From positions 1 through 64,000 of the forward strand of contig NZ_KB904340.1 of assembly GCF_000380045.1 (NCBI RefSeq): 64,000 bases of DNA, read 5' to 3'. The translations under genes were made by a program, and so were the position numbers. The notes under the pieces are model-generated. The model was not told the origin of the DNA and ran no database searches. It was given only the letters and a program-made list of their open reading frames with translations. Of this stretch, positions 23,519 through 33,006 are shown in pieces. Numbering within the stretch: position 1 is the stretch's first letter; each line of letters opens with the position of its first letter. The DNA comes from Streptococcus marimammalium DSM 18627 (lineage in GTDB: Bacteria > Bacillota > Bacilli > Lactobacillales > Streptococcaceae).

Positions 23519-25771
23519 ATGAATTCACTATTAAAAGGCATGAATCAAAAACAAAGTGAGGCTGTTCAAACGACCGAAGGACCATTACTCATTATGGCAG
23601 GTGCAGGGTCTGGGAAAACACGTGTATTAACCCATCGAATTGCTTATCTGATTGATGAAAAAGGTATCAATCCCTGGAATATTTTAGCCATCACTTTCAC
23701 CAATAAAGCAGCAAGAGAAATGAAAGAAAGAGCTATGGCGCTAAATCCTGCCACACAGAATTCTTTAATTGCTACTTTTCATAGTATGTGTGTACGCATT
23801 CTTAGAAGAGAAGCTGAATTTATCGGCTACAATCGCCAGTTTACGATTATTGATCCTGGTGAGCAAAGAACACTCATGAAACGAGTGGTGAAAGAACTCA
23901 ACATTGATCCAAAACAATGGAGTGAACGTAGTATTTTAGGTACTATATCCAATGCCAAAAATGATTTGATTGATGCTAAGACCTATGAAAAGACTGCTAG
24001 TGATATCTATCAACGAATTGTTGCAAAATGTTATACCCTTTATCAATCAGAATTACAAAAAAGTCAAGCTATGGATTTTGATGATTTAATCATGCTGACC
24101 TTACGATTATTTGATGAAAATCCACAAATTCTATCCTACTATCAACAACGTTATCAATACATCCATGTAGATGAATACCAAGACACAAACCACGCCCAGT
24201 ATCAGCTAGTCAAATTATTAGCCAGTCGTTTTAAAAATATATGTGTGGTTGGTGATGCTGACCAATCGATTTATGGTTGGCGTGGAGCTGACATGCAAAA
24301 TATCCTTGATTTTGAAAAGGATTACCCAGATGCCAAGGTTGTTTTATTGGAAGAAAACTACCGTTCGACAAAGAAGATACTTCAAGCGGCAAATAAGGTT
24401 ATTGAAAATAATAAAAATCGTCGTCCCAAACGCTTATGGACTCAAAATAATGATGGCGAAGCCATTGTTTATTATCGAGCGAGTGATGAGTATGATGAGT
24501 CTATTTTCGTTGTCAGTGAAATTGCTAAGCTAGTTAAAGAAACAAAAAGAAGTTACCAAGATTTTGCAGTGCTTTATCGCACAAATGCCCAATCAAGAAC
24601 GATAGAAGAAGCCCTTTTAAAAGCTAATATGCCATATACCATGGTTGGTGGGACAAAGTTCTACTCTCGTAAAGAAATTCGTGATATTATTGCATTTTTA
24701 AATGTGATCGCAAATCCAAGCGACAACATCAGTTTTGAAAGAATTGTTAATGAACCCAAAAGAGGTGTTGGTCCTGGTACCATTGATAAATTACGTCAAT
24801 TTGCTTCATTAAATGATTTTTCTCTTGTAAAAGCAGCTAGTCAAATAATGATGTCTCAGATAAAAGGAAAAGCAGCTCAAGCTATTTTTGACTTATCAAA
24901 CAATCTTCTTCAATTAAGAGAACAATTGGATCAGTATTCTATTACTGATTTGACAAAAAAAGTTTTAGAAATCACAAGTTATCTAAGAGCCCTTCAAATT
25001 CAAAATACACTTGAGAGTCAATCACGAATGGAAAACATTGAAGAGTTTCTGTCAGTGACCAAGCATTTTGACGACTTAGAAACAGAATCACAAAAGGAGA
25101 CAGGACTTGATCGTTTAATACGTTTTCTTAATGATTTAGCTTTAATCAGTGATACAGATGATGGTTCAACAGAAAATGCTCAAATAACACTAATGACACT
25201 TCATGCGGCTAAAGGATTGGAGTTTCCTATCGTGTTTCTTGTCGGTTTAGAAGAAAATGTATTTCCTTTGTCAAGGGCGCAAGAAAACCAAGATGAATTA
25301 GAAGAAGAACGTCGCTTGGCCTATGTTGGTATTACTCGTGCTGAAGAAGTTCTTTATCTGACTAATGCTAATTCTCGCATGCTCTACGGAAAAACAAGTT
25401 ATAATTTCCCAAGTCGTTTTATCAAAGAAATTGATGACGACTTACTAGACTATCAAGGCTTTGCTAGACCTACAAATGTTTCAATATCTCCTGTTCCATT
25501 TTCTTCAAATAATGCCTCGCCAAACACTCGCAAAGCAAGTACATTCAAAAACGAAAGATCATCAATCATACCTTTAGGGCAAACTAAGGCATCAGTCGGC
25601 CAAGAGGTGACAAAATGGGAAATTGGTGATATTGCCCTTCATAAAAAATGGGGACAAGGGATTGTTTTGGAAATTTCAGGTAGTCAAGATTCCCCAGAAC
25701 TGAAGATTAAGTTTCCTGAGATTGGTCTAAAAAAAGTATTAGCCAACATAGCACCTATTACAAAAAAATAA
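23519..25771 (+). CDS. pcrA: ATP-dependent DNA helicase PcrA/UvrD
   Basis: A superfamily 1 3'-5' helicase of 750 residues, needed for repair and rolling-circle replication. Motifs: I GAGSGKTRVLTHR, Ia AITFTNKAAREMKERA, II VDEYQDTNHAQY, III GDADQSIYGWRGAD, IV LEENYRSTKKIL, V TLMTLHAAKGLEFPIVF, VI YVGITRAEEVLYL. The C-terminus has the Tudor-like RNA polymerase-binding region (WEIGDIALHKKWGQGIV). The extended -10 TGGTATAAT and ribosome-binding site AAGGGAG precede the ATG. Length and motifs indicate PcrA rather than Rep. Confidence 0.96.
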   Translation: MNSLLKGMNQKQSEAVQTTEGPLLIMAGAGSGKTRVLTHRIAYLIDEKGINPWNILAITFTNKAAREMKERAMALNPATQNSLIATFHSMCVRILRREAEFIGYNRQFTIIDPGEQRTLMKRVVKELNIDPKQWSERSILGTISNAKNDLIDAKTYEKTASDIYQRIVAKCYTLYQSELQKSQAMDFDDLIMLTLRLFDENPQILSYYQQRYQYIHVDEYQDTNHAQYQLVKLLASRFKNICVVGDADQSIYGWRGADMQNILDFEKDYPDAKVVLLEENYRSTKKILQAANKVIENNKNRRPKRLWTQNNDGEAIVYYRASDEYDESIFVVSEIAKLVKETKRSYQDFAVLYRTNAQSRTIEEALLKANMPYTMVGGTKFYSRKEIRDIIAFLNVIANPSDNISFERIVNEPKRGVGPGTIDKLRQFASLNDFSLVKAASQIMMSQIKGKAAQAIFDLSNNLLQLREQLDQYSITDLTKKVLEITSYLRALQIQNTLESQSRMENIEEFLSVTKHFDDLETESQKETGLDRLIRFLNDLALISDTDDGSTENAQITLMTLHAAKGLEFPIVFLVGLEENVFPLSRAQENQDELEEERRLAYVGITRAEEVLYLTNANSRMLYGKTSYNFPSRFIKEIDDDLLDYQGFARPTNVSISPVPFSSNNASPNTRKASTFKNERSSIIPLGQTKASVGQEVTKWEIGDIALHKKWGQGIVLEISGSQDSPELKIKFPEIGLKKVLANIAPITKK

Positions 25772-25840
25772 GATGTATTTAAATCAAAAAATGACTGACA
25801 TTACTCTTTTTAGATAAATTTTTAAAGAAAGGGAATTATC

Positions 25841-26803
25841 ATGTCTCTTTTGCAACGAACGATTAAATTGGTTTTTGCGACTATTATTGCTATTTTTTTG
25901 GCAAATCAATTAGGTTTGTCAAATCCTACCTCAACTGGAATTATTGCCATTCTTAGTATTTTAGACACGCGCCGGTCATCTTTTAAAATTGCTAGACAAC
26001 GATTGTTTTCAACAATTTTAGCCCTTTTTATTGGAACTATAGTTTTTTTATTTCTGAATTTTTCCCTTTTTAGTTTAGCAATTTACTTACTCATTTACAT
26101 ACCCCTAGCATATACTTTCCAACTAGAGAGTGGTATTGCACCAAGTACTGTGTTAGTAACTCATTTGTTAATAGCCAAAAATGTATCGTTTCCTTTTTTC
26201 TTAAATGAATTTTCACTATTTTTAATTGGAACTGGTGTTGCACTTGTTTTCAATCTTTATATGCCTTCTAAACAAAAAGAAATTGAAGGCTATCTTACTG
26301 AAGTAGAGTCACTTTTAAAAGAGATTTTACTAAAATTTGATTGTTTTTTAAGAACAGGTGACGGTCGAAATGATGCAGAACTCATTAATCAATTGGATAT
26401 TCTTTTAAAAAAAGCTTTATCAGTTGTTTATCTTGATAGACGAAATCAGTTGTTTAAACAGACTAATTACCAAGTCCACTATTTTGAAATGCGACAAGCT
26501 CAATTAAAAATTTTAAAAGAAATGGCCAAACGTATTAATCATTTTCAATATAAAAGTCCCGAAAGTTATCTTTTAGCTCAACTCTTTGTTGAAGTATCCT
26601 CTCAACTTAGTGAAAAAAATTCTGGCAAAAGTTTGTTAAAAGATATCAATGCCTTTTTAGAGTCCTTTAGAAAACGAGAGCTCCCTAAAACACGGCATGA
26701 ATTTGAGACACGTGCTATTTTGTTTCAACTCTTATACGATGTTGAGCGGATTATCCAACTAAAAGTAGATTTTTATCATGATTATAGTGATACACTGTCT
26801 TAA
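25841..26803 (+). CDS. Aromatic acid exporter-family membrane protein
   Basis: 320 residues. The N-terminal half has about six membrane segments in four hydrophobic blocks (residues ~7-25, 28-80, 85-105, 115-140). The C-terminal half is a cytoplasmic helical domain. This matches the ArAE_1 / FUSC-like family; members in other bacteria export aromatic acids, but the Firmicute proteins are uncharacterised. Walker motifs are absent. The ATG follows AAAGGGA with 8 bases of spacing. It stands between pcrA and a DUF2130 gene without a clear terminator on either side. Confidence 0.72.
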   Translation: MSLLQRTIKLVFATIIAIFLANQLGLSNPTSTGIIAILSILDTRRSSFKIARQRLFSTILALFIGTIVFLFLNFSLFSLAIYLLIYIPLAYTFQLESGIAPSTVLVTHLLIAKNVSFPFFLNEFSLFLIGTGVALVFNLYMPSKQKEIEGYLTEVESLLKEILLKFDCFLRTGDGRNDAELINQLDILLKKALSVVYLDRRNQLFKQTNYQVHYFEMRQAQLKILKEMAKRINHFQYKSPESYLLAQLFVEVSSQLSEKNSGKSLLKDINAFLESFRKRELPKTRHEFETRAILFQLLYDVERIIQLKVDFYHDYSDTLS

Positions 26804-26858
26804 AATGATTTACTTACTCTAATTATATTTATACTGTTAGAAAGCAATGAGGTTAGTA

Positions 26859-28112
26859 ATGAATACAATCAAATGTCCACATTGTGGTACCACTTTTACT
26901 GTCAATGAAACCGAATATAGTGAACTTTTAGCACAAGTTCGTGGGACAGAATTTGAAAAAGAAATCCATGAGCGTTTGGCAAAAGAAGTTGCTTTATTAG
27001 AAGAAAAAGCTAAAAATCAACTTCAAAAATCTTTGAGTGAAAAAGAACAAAGGATTGTGACTTTAGAAAACCAAATAAAAACTCAAGAAAAGGCAAAAAA
27101 TCTTGAGATAGAAAGCTTGTTAGCTAAAAAAGAACAAGAAATTATTACTGTCAAAAATCAACTCAATCAAGTGACGCTTGAAAAAGATTATGAGTTAAAA
27201 GAAAAACTCTCTCAAATTGAAAAAGAAAGAGATGATGCTAAAAGTGCTCTTATCTTGCAAGAACAAAAGCAAGAATTAGCTTTAAAAAACATTCAAATTG
27301 ATTATGCAGCTCAATTAAAAGCAGCTAATGAACAAGTTGAATTTTATAAAAATTTCAAAGCTCAACAATCAACAAAAGCAATTGGTGAGAGTTTAGAGGT
27401 TTTTGCAGAGACAGAATTTAACAAAGTGAGAAATCTTGCTTTTCCTAATGCTTATTTTGAAAAAGACAATCAAGTGTCTCAAAGAGGCTCAAAAGGGGAT
27501 TTTATTTACCGAGAAACCGATGATAATGGTGTTGAGATTCTTTCCATCATGTTTGAGATGAAAAATGAATCCGACGAAACAAAAACCAAGCATAAAAATG
27601 AAGATTTTCTCAAAGAACTCGATAGAGATAGAACTGAAAAAAATTGTGAATATGCTGTTTTAGTCTCTATGCTTGAAGCAGATAATGATTATTATAATAC
27701 AGGTATTGTTGATGTTAGCCATAAATATGAGAAAATGTATGTTGTCAGACCACAATTTTTCATTCAATTAATTGGGATTTTGCGTAATGCCTCAATGAAT
27801 TCATTGAAATTCAAACAAGAATTGGCTCTAGTCAAAGAGCAAAATATTGACATCACACATTTCGAAGAGGATTTAGAGGTCTTCAAAAAAGCTTTTGCTA
27901 AAAATTATCAATCGGCAAGTTCTAATTTTAAAAAAGCCATTGATGAGATTGACAAAACCATTAAACGAATGGAAGCCATTAAAGCAGCATTAACAACTAG
28001 TGAAAATCAATTAAGACTAGCTAATAACAAATTAGATGATGTATCAGTTAAAAAATTAACAAAAAAGAACCCAACCATGAGAGAAAAATTTGATCATCTT
28101 AAAAAGCAATAA
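26859..28112 (+). CDS. DUF2130 family coiled-coil protein
   Basis: 417 residues from MNTIKCPHCGTTFTVNE; an upstream ATG at 26847 overlaps the GAGG ribosome-binding site, so it is not used. The N-terminus has a CPHC half zinc ribbon, then a long coiled coil (residues ~30-165, heptads rich in Lys, Glu and Gln). A globular DUF2130 domain (170-340) carries GDFIYRE, IMFEMKNESDETKTKHKNED and KNCEYAVLVSM, which recalls the PD-(D/E)XK nuclease fold (acidic residue, E-M-K). DNA cleavage is only inferred. The C-terminus is a second coiled coil. Confidence 0.75.
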   Translation: MNTIKCPHCGTTFTVNETEYSELLAQVRGTEFEKEIHERLAKEVALLEEKAKNQLQKSLSEKEQRIVTLENQIKTQEKAKNLEIESLLAKKEQEIITVKNQLNQVTLEKDYELKEKLSQIEKERDDAKSALILQEQKQELALKNIQIDYAAQLKAANEQVEFYKNFKAQQSTKAIGESLEVFAETEFNKVRNLAFPNAYFEKDNQVSQRGSKGDFIYRETDDNGVEILSIMFEMKNESDETKTKHKNEDFLKELDRDRTEKNCEYAVLVSMLEADNDYYNTGIVDVSHKYEKMYVVRPQFFIQLIGILRNASMNSLKFKQELALVKEQNIDITHFEEDLEVFKKAFAKNYQSASSNFKKAIDEIDKTIKRMEAIKAALTTSENQLRLANNKLDDVSVKKLTKKNPTMREKFDHLKKQ

Positions 28113-28116
28113 AAAA

Positions 28117-28145
28117 TTATCGCTAAGAAACGAGTGTGCTATAAT
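28117..28145 (+). promoter_or_regulatory. truB promoter giving a predicted leaderless mRNA
   Basis: Weak -35 TTATCG (28117-28122), a 17-base spacer and a consensus extended -10 TGCTATAAT ending at 28145. The usual start point 7 bases on is the A of the truB ATG (28152). No Shine-Dalgarno is possible. Confidence 0.6.
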
Positions 28146-28151
28146 AAGAAT

Positions 28152-29039
28152 ATGATTTCAGGAATAATTAATTTAAAAAAAATAGCTGGCATGACATCTC
28201 ACGATGCTGTCTTTAAGCTTAGAAAACTTTTAAACGAAAAAAAAATAGGACATGGTGGAACACTTGATCCTGATGTTACTGGGGTTTTACCTATTGCTGT
28301 TGGTAAGGCTACCCGTGTTATTGAATTTATGACAGATTCTGGAAAAGTTTATGAAGGTGAGGTGACACTTGGTTTTTCCACAACAACTGAAGACAGTAGT
28401 GGTAATCTTGTTGATGTGTCGCCCATTCATTCTAACGAATTAACCGAAGAAAAAGTTGATATCGCCATGAAAAGCTTTATTGGTGAAATTGAACAAGTGC
28501 CCCCAATGTATTCTGCTGTTAAAGTAAAAGGTAAAAAATTGTATGAGTATGCAAGAAATGGCGAAACTGTTGAGCGTCCGAAGCGACAAGTGAGAATTGA
28601 TGAGTTCGTAAGAACAAGCCCTCTATGTTTTAAAGATGATACCTGTTCTTTTTCTTTCAAAGTAAAATGTAGTAAAGGCACTTATGTTAGAACACTAGCA
28701 GTTGATTTAGGAAAACAACTTGGTTTTGCTAGTCACATGTCGTTTCTAACTCGTACAAGTGCTGCTGGTCTAAATTTATCAGATGCGCTAACACTTGATC
28801 AAATTGATAAAATGATTGCACATAATGATTATTCTTTTCTTTTACCAATGACTTTTGGTGTTTTAGATTTACCAAAAATTGAATTAACTAAGGAGATGGT
28901 TACCGAGATTTCTCATGGTCGCTTTATTCATCTTGCTGAAAATAAGCAAATGATTCTTGCTGGTTTTTATAACAATCAATTGATTGCTATTTTAGAAAAA
29001 CGAGATCATCACTATAAACCCAGAAAGGTTCTCATTTAA
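28152..29039 (+). CDS. truB: tRNA pseudouridine(55) synthase (TruB)
   Basis: Makes pseudouridine 55 in the T loop of tRNAs. 295 residues. [20 protein letters not shown] leads to the catalytic motif [17 protein letters not shown] with Asp39. Later family motifs: [21 protein letters not shown] and [17 protein letters not shown]-terminal RNA-binding domain is present. The frame extends further upstream to 28134, but the promoter lies there, so the ATG at 28152 is the first possible start on the predicted transcript. It precedes ribF, the conserved truB-ribF order, although ribF has its own promoter. Confidence 0.95.
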   Translation: MISGIINLKKIAGMTSHDAVFKLRKLLNEKKIGHGGTLDPDVTGVLPIAVGKATRVIEFMTDSGKVYEGEVTLGFSTTTEDSSGNLVDVSPIHSNELTEEKVDIAMKSFIGEIEQVPPMYSAVKVKGKKLYEYARNGETVERPKRQVRIDEFVRTSPLCFKDDTCSFSFKVKCSKGTYVRTLAVDLGKQLGFASHMSFLTRTSAAGLNLSDALTLDQIDKMIAHNDYSFLLPMTFGVLDLPKIELTKEMVTEISHGRFIHLAENKQMILAGFYNNQLIAILEKRDHHYKPRKVLI

Positions 29040-29075
29040 ATACTTTTGCACTGTTTTTGCAAAGTATGATAAAAT
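29040..29075 (+). promoter_or_regulatory. ribF promoter, predicted leaderless, over an imperfect palindrome
   Basis: TTGCAC (29046-29051), an 18-base spacer and TAAAAT (29070-29075) with extended TGA. The predicted start 7 bases on is the A of the ribF ATG (29082). ATACTTTTGCA and TGCAAAGTAT (29040-29067, one bulged T) form an inverted repeat spanning the -35 box. No ribosome-binding site is seen. Confidence 0.55.
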
Positions 29076-29081
29076 TACAAT

Positions 29082-29993
29082 ATGAAAATTTTCGAAATAA
29101 AAGATTTTAATGATATTACCCAAAATGAAGAGACTGTTTTAGTACTCGGTTATTTTGATGCTTTACATAAAGGCCATCAAAAACTTTTGACAAAAGCAAG
29201 AACAGTAGCTGATAAAAATCAGTCTAAAGTTGCTTTAATTACTTTTAAGGAATCACCAAAAGTTGTTTTTGCTCCTTATGAGGAAACACTTTTAAAGCAT
29301 GTCCATTACCCTGAAAAACGTTACGCTAAATTAGCTGAGTTTGGTGTTGATTATCTTTATTTAATTGATTTCACTAGCCGTTTTGCAAGAATAAGTGCTA
29401 ATGATTTTATAAAAACCTATATAACTAGACTAAAAACAACAACTATTGTAGTTGGTTTTGATTATCGTTTTGGCAGTGATTTACAGAACTCTTCTTATCT
29501 AGAGAAACATTTTTCTGGTCAAGTAATTGTCATTTCTCCAGTTACTGTTGACCATAAAAAAATCAGTTCTAGCTGGATTAAAGAGTTGATTGCTAAGGGT
29601 CAAGTTGCAAAAGCTAACGATTTATTGGGGTTTCCCCTTTCAACAAGAGGAATTGTTTCTCGTGGTGATGCAAGAGGAAGAACTATTAGCTATCCAACTG
29701 CCAACCTTGCATTAATTGATAAAACGTTTGTACCGGCTGATGGTGTTTATGTGACTGATGTTATCGTTCAAGAAAAAAAATACCGTTCTATGACAAGTAT
29801 TGGAAAAAATATTACATTTGATGGCAAAAAATCAACCATTGAAATTCATATATTTAATTTTAATGAAGAAATTTATGGTGAAACAATTGAAGTTATCTGG
29901 CTTGAAAAGATTAGAGAAATGATACGTTTTTCTGATGTGAAAGCATTAGTTGGCCAGTTAAAAATTGATGAACAAATTGCTAAACATTGGTAA
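29082..29993 (+). CDS. ribF: Bifunctional riboflavin kinase / FAD synthetase (RibF)
   Basis: Phosphorylates riboflavin to FMN and adenylylates FMN to FAD. 303 residues. The N-terminal nucleotidyltransferase domain (1-180) has GYFDALHKGHQKLL (HxGH-type) and VVGFDYRFGSD with SSSWIKELI. The C-terminal flavokinase domain (185-303) has RGIVSRGDARGRTISYPTAN and VPADGVYVTDV. FAD made here would serve NADH oxidase (52002) among others. The predicted mRNA is leaderless. The gene ends 122 bases before spxA. Confidence 0.95.
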   Translation: MKIFEIKDFNDITQNEETVLVLGYFDALHKGHQKLLTKARTVADKNQSKVALITFKESPKVVFAPYEETLLKHVHYPEKRYAKLAEFGVDYLYLIDFTSRFARISANDFIKTYITRLKTTTIVVGFDYRFGSDLQNSSYLEKHFSGQVIVISPVTVDHKKISSSWIKELIAKGQVAKANDLLGFPLSTRGIVSRGDARGRTISYPTANLALIDKTFVPADGVYVTDVIVQEKKYRSMTSIGKNITFDGKKSTIEIHIFNFNEEIYGETIEVIWLEKIREMIRFSDVKALVGQLKIDEQIAKHW

Positions 29994-30115
29994 TCAATAG
30001 AAAAACAACAATTTTGTTAAAATTATCAATTATTTTAATAATATTCAAAAAAAACATAGCAAAAGTGGTTTGTTTTTGTTATAATGAAGTAAATAAGTGT
30101 AAAGAGGTTGATAAT

Positions 30116-30532
30116 ATGATTACCTTATTTTTGTCTCCAAGCTGTACGAGCTGTCGTAAAGCAAGGGCTTGGTTAAAAAAACATGAAGTCGAATTTAAAG
30201 AGCATAACATCATCACAAGTCCTTTGAACCATGATGAATTAATGAGTATTTTGTCATTTACTGAAAATGGCACAGATGACATTATTTCTACTCGATCAAA
30301 GGTGTTTCAGAAACTAGATATTGATGTTGATGATTTATCAATTTCTGAGTTAATTATCTTAATTGGAGAAAATCCAAGTTTATTAAGAAGACCAATCATT
30401 ATGAATGATAAAATGATGCAAATTGGTTATAACGAGGATGAGATTAGAGCTTTTCTTTCTCGTAGTTATCGTAAACAAGAACTTAAGGACGCCACTATCC
30501 GAGCAGAAATCGAAAGGAAAGATGATGTCTAA
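30116..30532 (+). CDS. spxA: Spx-family transcriptional regulator
   Basis: A 138-residue ArsC-fold regulator that binds the RNA polymerase alpha C-terminal domain and redirects transcription under oxidative stress. [20 protein letters not shown] carries the redox switch Cys10-x-x-Cys13. Other family positions: [31 protein letters not shown] and [13 protein letters not shown]. The frame is open upstream to 29987 but the extended -10 TGTTATAAT (near 30080) and AAAGAGGTTG ribosome-binding site set the start at 30116. Streptococci have two Spx paralogues. The ribF / UPF0223 / inositol phosphatase context suggests SpxA1, from memory of S. mutans. Confidence 0.9.
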   Translation: MITLFLSPSCTSCRKARAWLKKHEVEFKEHNIITSPLNHDELMSILSFTENGTDDIISTRSKVFQKLDIDVDDLSISELIILIGENPSLLRRPIIMNDKMMQIGYNEDEIRAFLSRSYRKQELKDATIRAEIERKDDV

Positions 30533-30803
30533 TTATTCTTATCCGCTAGATTTATCTTGGAGTACTGAAGAAATGATATCAGTACTCTATTTTTTAAATC
30601 AGATTGAAAAAGCCTATGAATCAAAAGTTGAAGTATCAACTTTATTAAGTGCGTATGAAAATTTCAAAAAAATAGTGACCAGTAAAAGTCAAGAAAAACA
30701 AATTAACAAATCATTTGAAAAAGTTAGTGGATATTCTATTTATCAAGTAATGAAATTTGCTAAAGAAAAACAGAAGGGCGTGATTTCTTTTGGAAAAAAT
30801 TGA
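30525..30803 (+). CDS. UPF0223 family protein
   Basis: 92 residues, [20 protein letters not shown], matching the YktA/UPF0223 family of small helical proteins of unknown function. Conserved-looking parts are [25 protein letters not shown] and [15 protein letters not shown]. It overlaps the spxA stop by 8 bases. Of two adjacent ATGs (30522, 30525) the second has better spacing from AAAGGAAAG. It overlaps the next gene too (14 bases), so the three are translationally coupled. Confidence 0.85.
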   Translation: MSNYSYPLDLSWSTEEMISVLYFLNQIEKAYESKVEVSTLLSAYENFKKIVTSKSQEKQINKSFEKVSGYSIYQVMKFAKEKQKGVISFGKN

Positions 30804-31545
30804 ATTTGCGAAACAGTTAATTTTGGAAGCTGGACAGTTTATCAAAAGTAAAATGAATCAAAAACTCAAAATTGAAATGAAAGATTGTTTTAACGATCTT
30901 GTCACTAATATTGATAAAGATGTTCAAGAGCTAATCATCACTCAAATTAAAAAAAAATATCCTTTTGATTTTATTTTAGCAGAAGAAAATAATGTCAGAC
31001 ACGAATGGAATAAAGGAAATGTCTGGATAATAGATCCAATTGATGGCACAGTAAATTTTATCGCTCAAAAAACTGATTTTGTTGTTATGATAGCTTACTT
31101 TGAAGAGGGAGTTGGAAAATTTGGATTAATCTATGATGTTATGAATGACATTTTATTTAGTGGTGGTGGGGATTTCCCAGTTTATTGTAATGAAAAACCA
31201 CTTCCTATTTATCAGCCTAAAGAACTTCATCAAATGCTAATTATTAGTAATGCCAAGATGTTTGCTGAAAATGACCATGGTATTGCTAATTTGGTAACAC
31301 ATAGCTTGGGTTGCCGTAACTATGGAAGTGCAGGAATTAGTATGAGTCGTGTTTTAAATGGACAGGCTTGGGCATATTTTTCTTATATTTATCCTTGGGA
31401 TTATGCTGCAGCAAGTATTATGGGTGAAAAACTTGGCTACCAACTTCTTACACTATCAGGAGAAAAACCAAATTTTAAAACACGTCAAAAAATGATGTTT
31501 TTTCCAAAAGTTGATAAAAAAATCATTGATCAATTTATTAAATAA
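30790..31545 (+). CDS. Inositol monophosphatase family protein
   Basis: A 251-residue member of the lithium-sensitive phosphatase family (SuhB/CysQ-like), hydrolysing sugar or nucleotide phosphates with Mg2+. Metal-site motifs: [28 protein letters not shown] and [10 protein letters not shown]. The exact substrate is unknown; in streptococci this gene usually follows spx and UPF0223. The frame has no early ATG. The best start is TTG at 30790 ([15 protein letters not shown]), 11 bases after AAGGG, overlapping the previous gene by 14 bases. A terminator follows. Confidence 0.87.
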   Translation: MEKIEFAKQLILEAGQFIKSKMNQKLKIEMKDCFNDLVTNIDKDVQELIITQIKKKYPFDFILAEENNVRHEWNKGNVWIIDPIDGTVNFIAQKTDFVVMIAYFEEGVGKFGLIYDVMNDILFSGGGDFPVYCNEKPLPIYQPKELHQMLIISNAKMFAENDHGIANLVTHSLGCRNYGSAGISMSRVLNGQAWAYFSYIYPWDYAAASIMGEKLGYQLLTLSGEKPNFKTRQKMMFFPKVDKKIIDQFIK

Positions 31546-31555
31546 TTATCTCATT

Positions 31556-31576
31556 AAAACCCATTTTAGGGTTTTT
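31556..31576 (+). terminator. Terminator of the spxA operon
   Basis: AAAACCC/GGGTTTT stem (31556-31562 with 31569-31575) with a 6-base loop and more T after. Confidence 0.8.
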
Positions 31577-31609
31577 ATTTTTTTCTATACGATTGACAAT
31601 AAAGTATAG

Positions 31610-31615
31610 TATAAT
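31610..31615 (+). promoter_or_regulatory. -10 box giving a predicted leaderless methyltransferase mRNA
   Basis: Consensus TATAAT ending 7 bases before the A of the ATG at 31622. TTGACA is present at 31593-31598 but only 11 bases away, too close to be a normal -35 partner; no better -35 is seen. Upstream of the ATG there is only ATGGAATT, not a real Shine-Dalgarno. Confidence 0.5.
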
Positions 31616-31621
31616 GGAATT

Positions 31622-32929
31622 ATGAATTTACCAAATGAATTTTTGAAAAAATATAACCAATTATTACAAGAAGAAGCAGTGGCTTTTTTTGATAGTTTTT
31701 CTCAACAACCAATATCAGGATTTCGCGTTAATCCTTTAAAAAAACAGCTTCCAGTATTTTCAGACTCTATTAAAAACACACCATGGGGATATTATGGTAA
31801 AGTGTCTGGTCATTCAATTGATCATGTGACAGGGGTTATATACTCACAAGAACCTGCCTCACAAATGGTAGGACAAATAGCAGCACCACAAAAAGATGAT
31901 AGAGTATTAGATTTAGCTGCAGCACCAGGCGGTAAAAGCACACATTTATTATCTTATCTTCGAAATACTGGTGTTCTTGTCAGTAATGATATTTCTTCTA
32001 AAAGAAGTAAAATATTAGTAGAAAATATTGAACGTTTTGGTGGTAGAAATGTTGTTGTAACCAATGAAAGCTCTAAAAAATTAGCAACAGTTTTTAAAGA
32101 ATATTTTGATATCATCGTTTTAGATGCTCCGTGTTCTGGAGAAGGAATGTTTCGAAAAAATTCTGAGGCGATTACATATTGGAATGCCGATTATCCTTTG
32201 AAATGTAGTTTTTTACAAAAAGAAATCCTTGAAGATGCTTTAAAAATGTTAGCACCTGGTGGAAAATTAATTTACTCTACTTGTACATGGTCTAAAGAAG
32301 AAAATGAAGATATTGTTTCTTGGTTATTAGAAACCTATGATTTTTTGAAATTAGTTGACATTGAAAAAATAAATGGTATGAAAGAAGGAATTGGCATACC
32401 TGAAACTGCAAGAATGTACCCACATCATTTTAAAGGAGAAGGTCAATTCGTAGCCATGTTAATGGACAAAAGAGAGAAACTAAAACATTCTTGTAAACCT
32501 GCAAAGTCTAATTTGTCAAAAGTACAATTACAACTTTGGCATGATTTTCAAAAAAAACACTTGACTAATAAATTAGAAGGGCTTTTACAATGTTTTGGAC
32601 AAGAACTTTATCTTTTACCATTGGACTTACCAGATTTGTCAAAACTTAAAATAGCAAGAAATGGGCTGCATCTTGGTACTTTTAAGAAAAATCGTTTTGA
32701 ACCAAGTTTTGCACTGGGTGTTGCTTTAACAAGTGATGAGGTTATTAATACTATTGAAATTGATGAAAAAAACTTTAAAAACTACCTTTCTGGAAATACT
32801 ATTACCTTAACTAAAGAACGTTCAAAGGGATGGTATCAACTATTAGTTAAAGGAAATGGTCTTGGTTTTGTTAAAATTGTTGGAAATACAATTAAAAATT
32901 TTTATCCAAAAGGTCTTCGTCTCCCTTAA
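31622..32929 (+). CDS. rsmF: RsmB/RsmF-type 16S rRNA m5C methyltransferase
   Basis: 435 residues of the NOL1/NOP2/Sun family of RNA cytosine-5 methyltransferases. The SAM site is VLDLAAAPGGKSTHL. The two active cysteines are in DAPCSGEGMFRKN (Cys171) and YSTCTWSKEENED (Cys221). The N-terminal GFRVNPLK and C-terminal RsmF methyltransferase-type and PUA-like domains (residues ~300-435, HLGTFKKNRFEPS) indicate the RsmF/YebU branch rather than RsmB. It is a single gene with its own -10 box. The mRNA appears leaderless. Confidence 0.85.
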   Translation: MNLPNEFLKKYNQLLQEEAVAFFDSFSQQPISGFRVNPLKKQLPVFSDSIKNTPWGYYGKVSGHSIDHVTGVIYSQEPASQMVGQIAAPQKDDRVLDLAAAPGGKSTHLLSYLRNTGVLVSNDISSKRSKILVENIERFGGRNVVVTNESSKKLATVFKEYFDIIVLDAPCSGEGMFRKNSEAITYWNADYPLKCSFLQKEILEDALKMLAPGGKLIYSTCTWSKEENEDIVSWLLETYDFLKLVDIEKINGMKEGIGIPETARMYPHHFKGEGQFVAMLMDKREKLKHSCKPAKSNLSKVQLQLWHDFQKKHLTNKLEGLLQCFGQELYLLPLDLPDLSKLKIARNGLHLGTFKKNRFEPSFALGVALTSDEVINTIEIDEKNFKNYLSGNTITLTKERSKGWYQLLVKGNGLGFVKIVGNTIKNFYPKGLRLP

Positions 32930-33006
32930 AAGATTTATTTATCTGATATTGGATAATTTATTTATGATATCTATAGTTTAATGTTATGAAAGTAAAAGGT
33001 TTGAAT

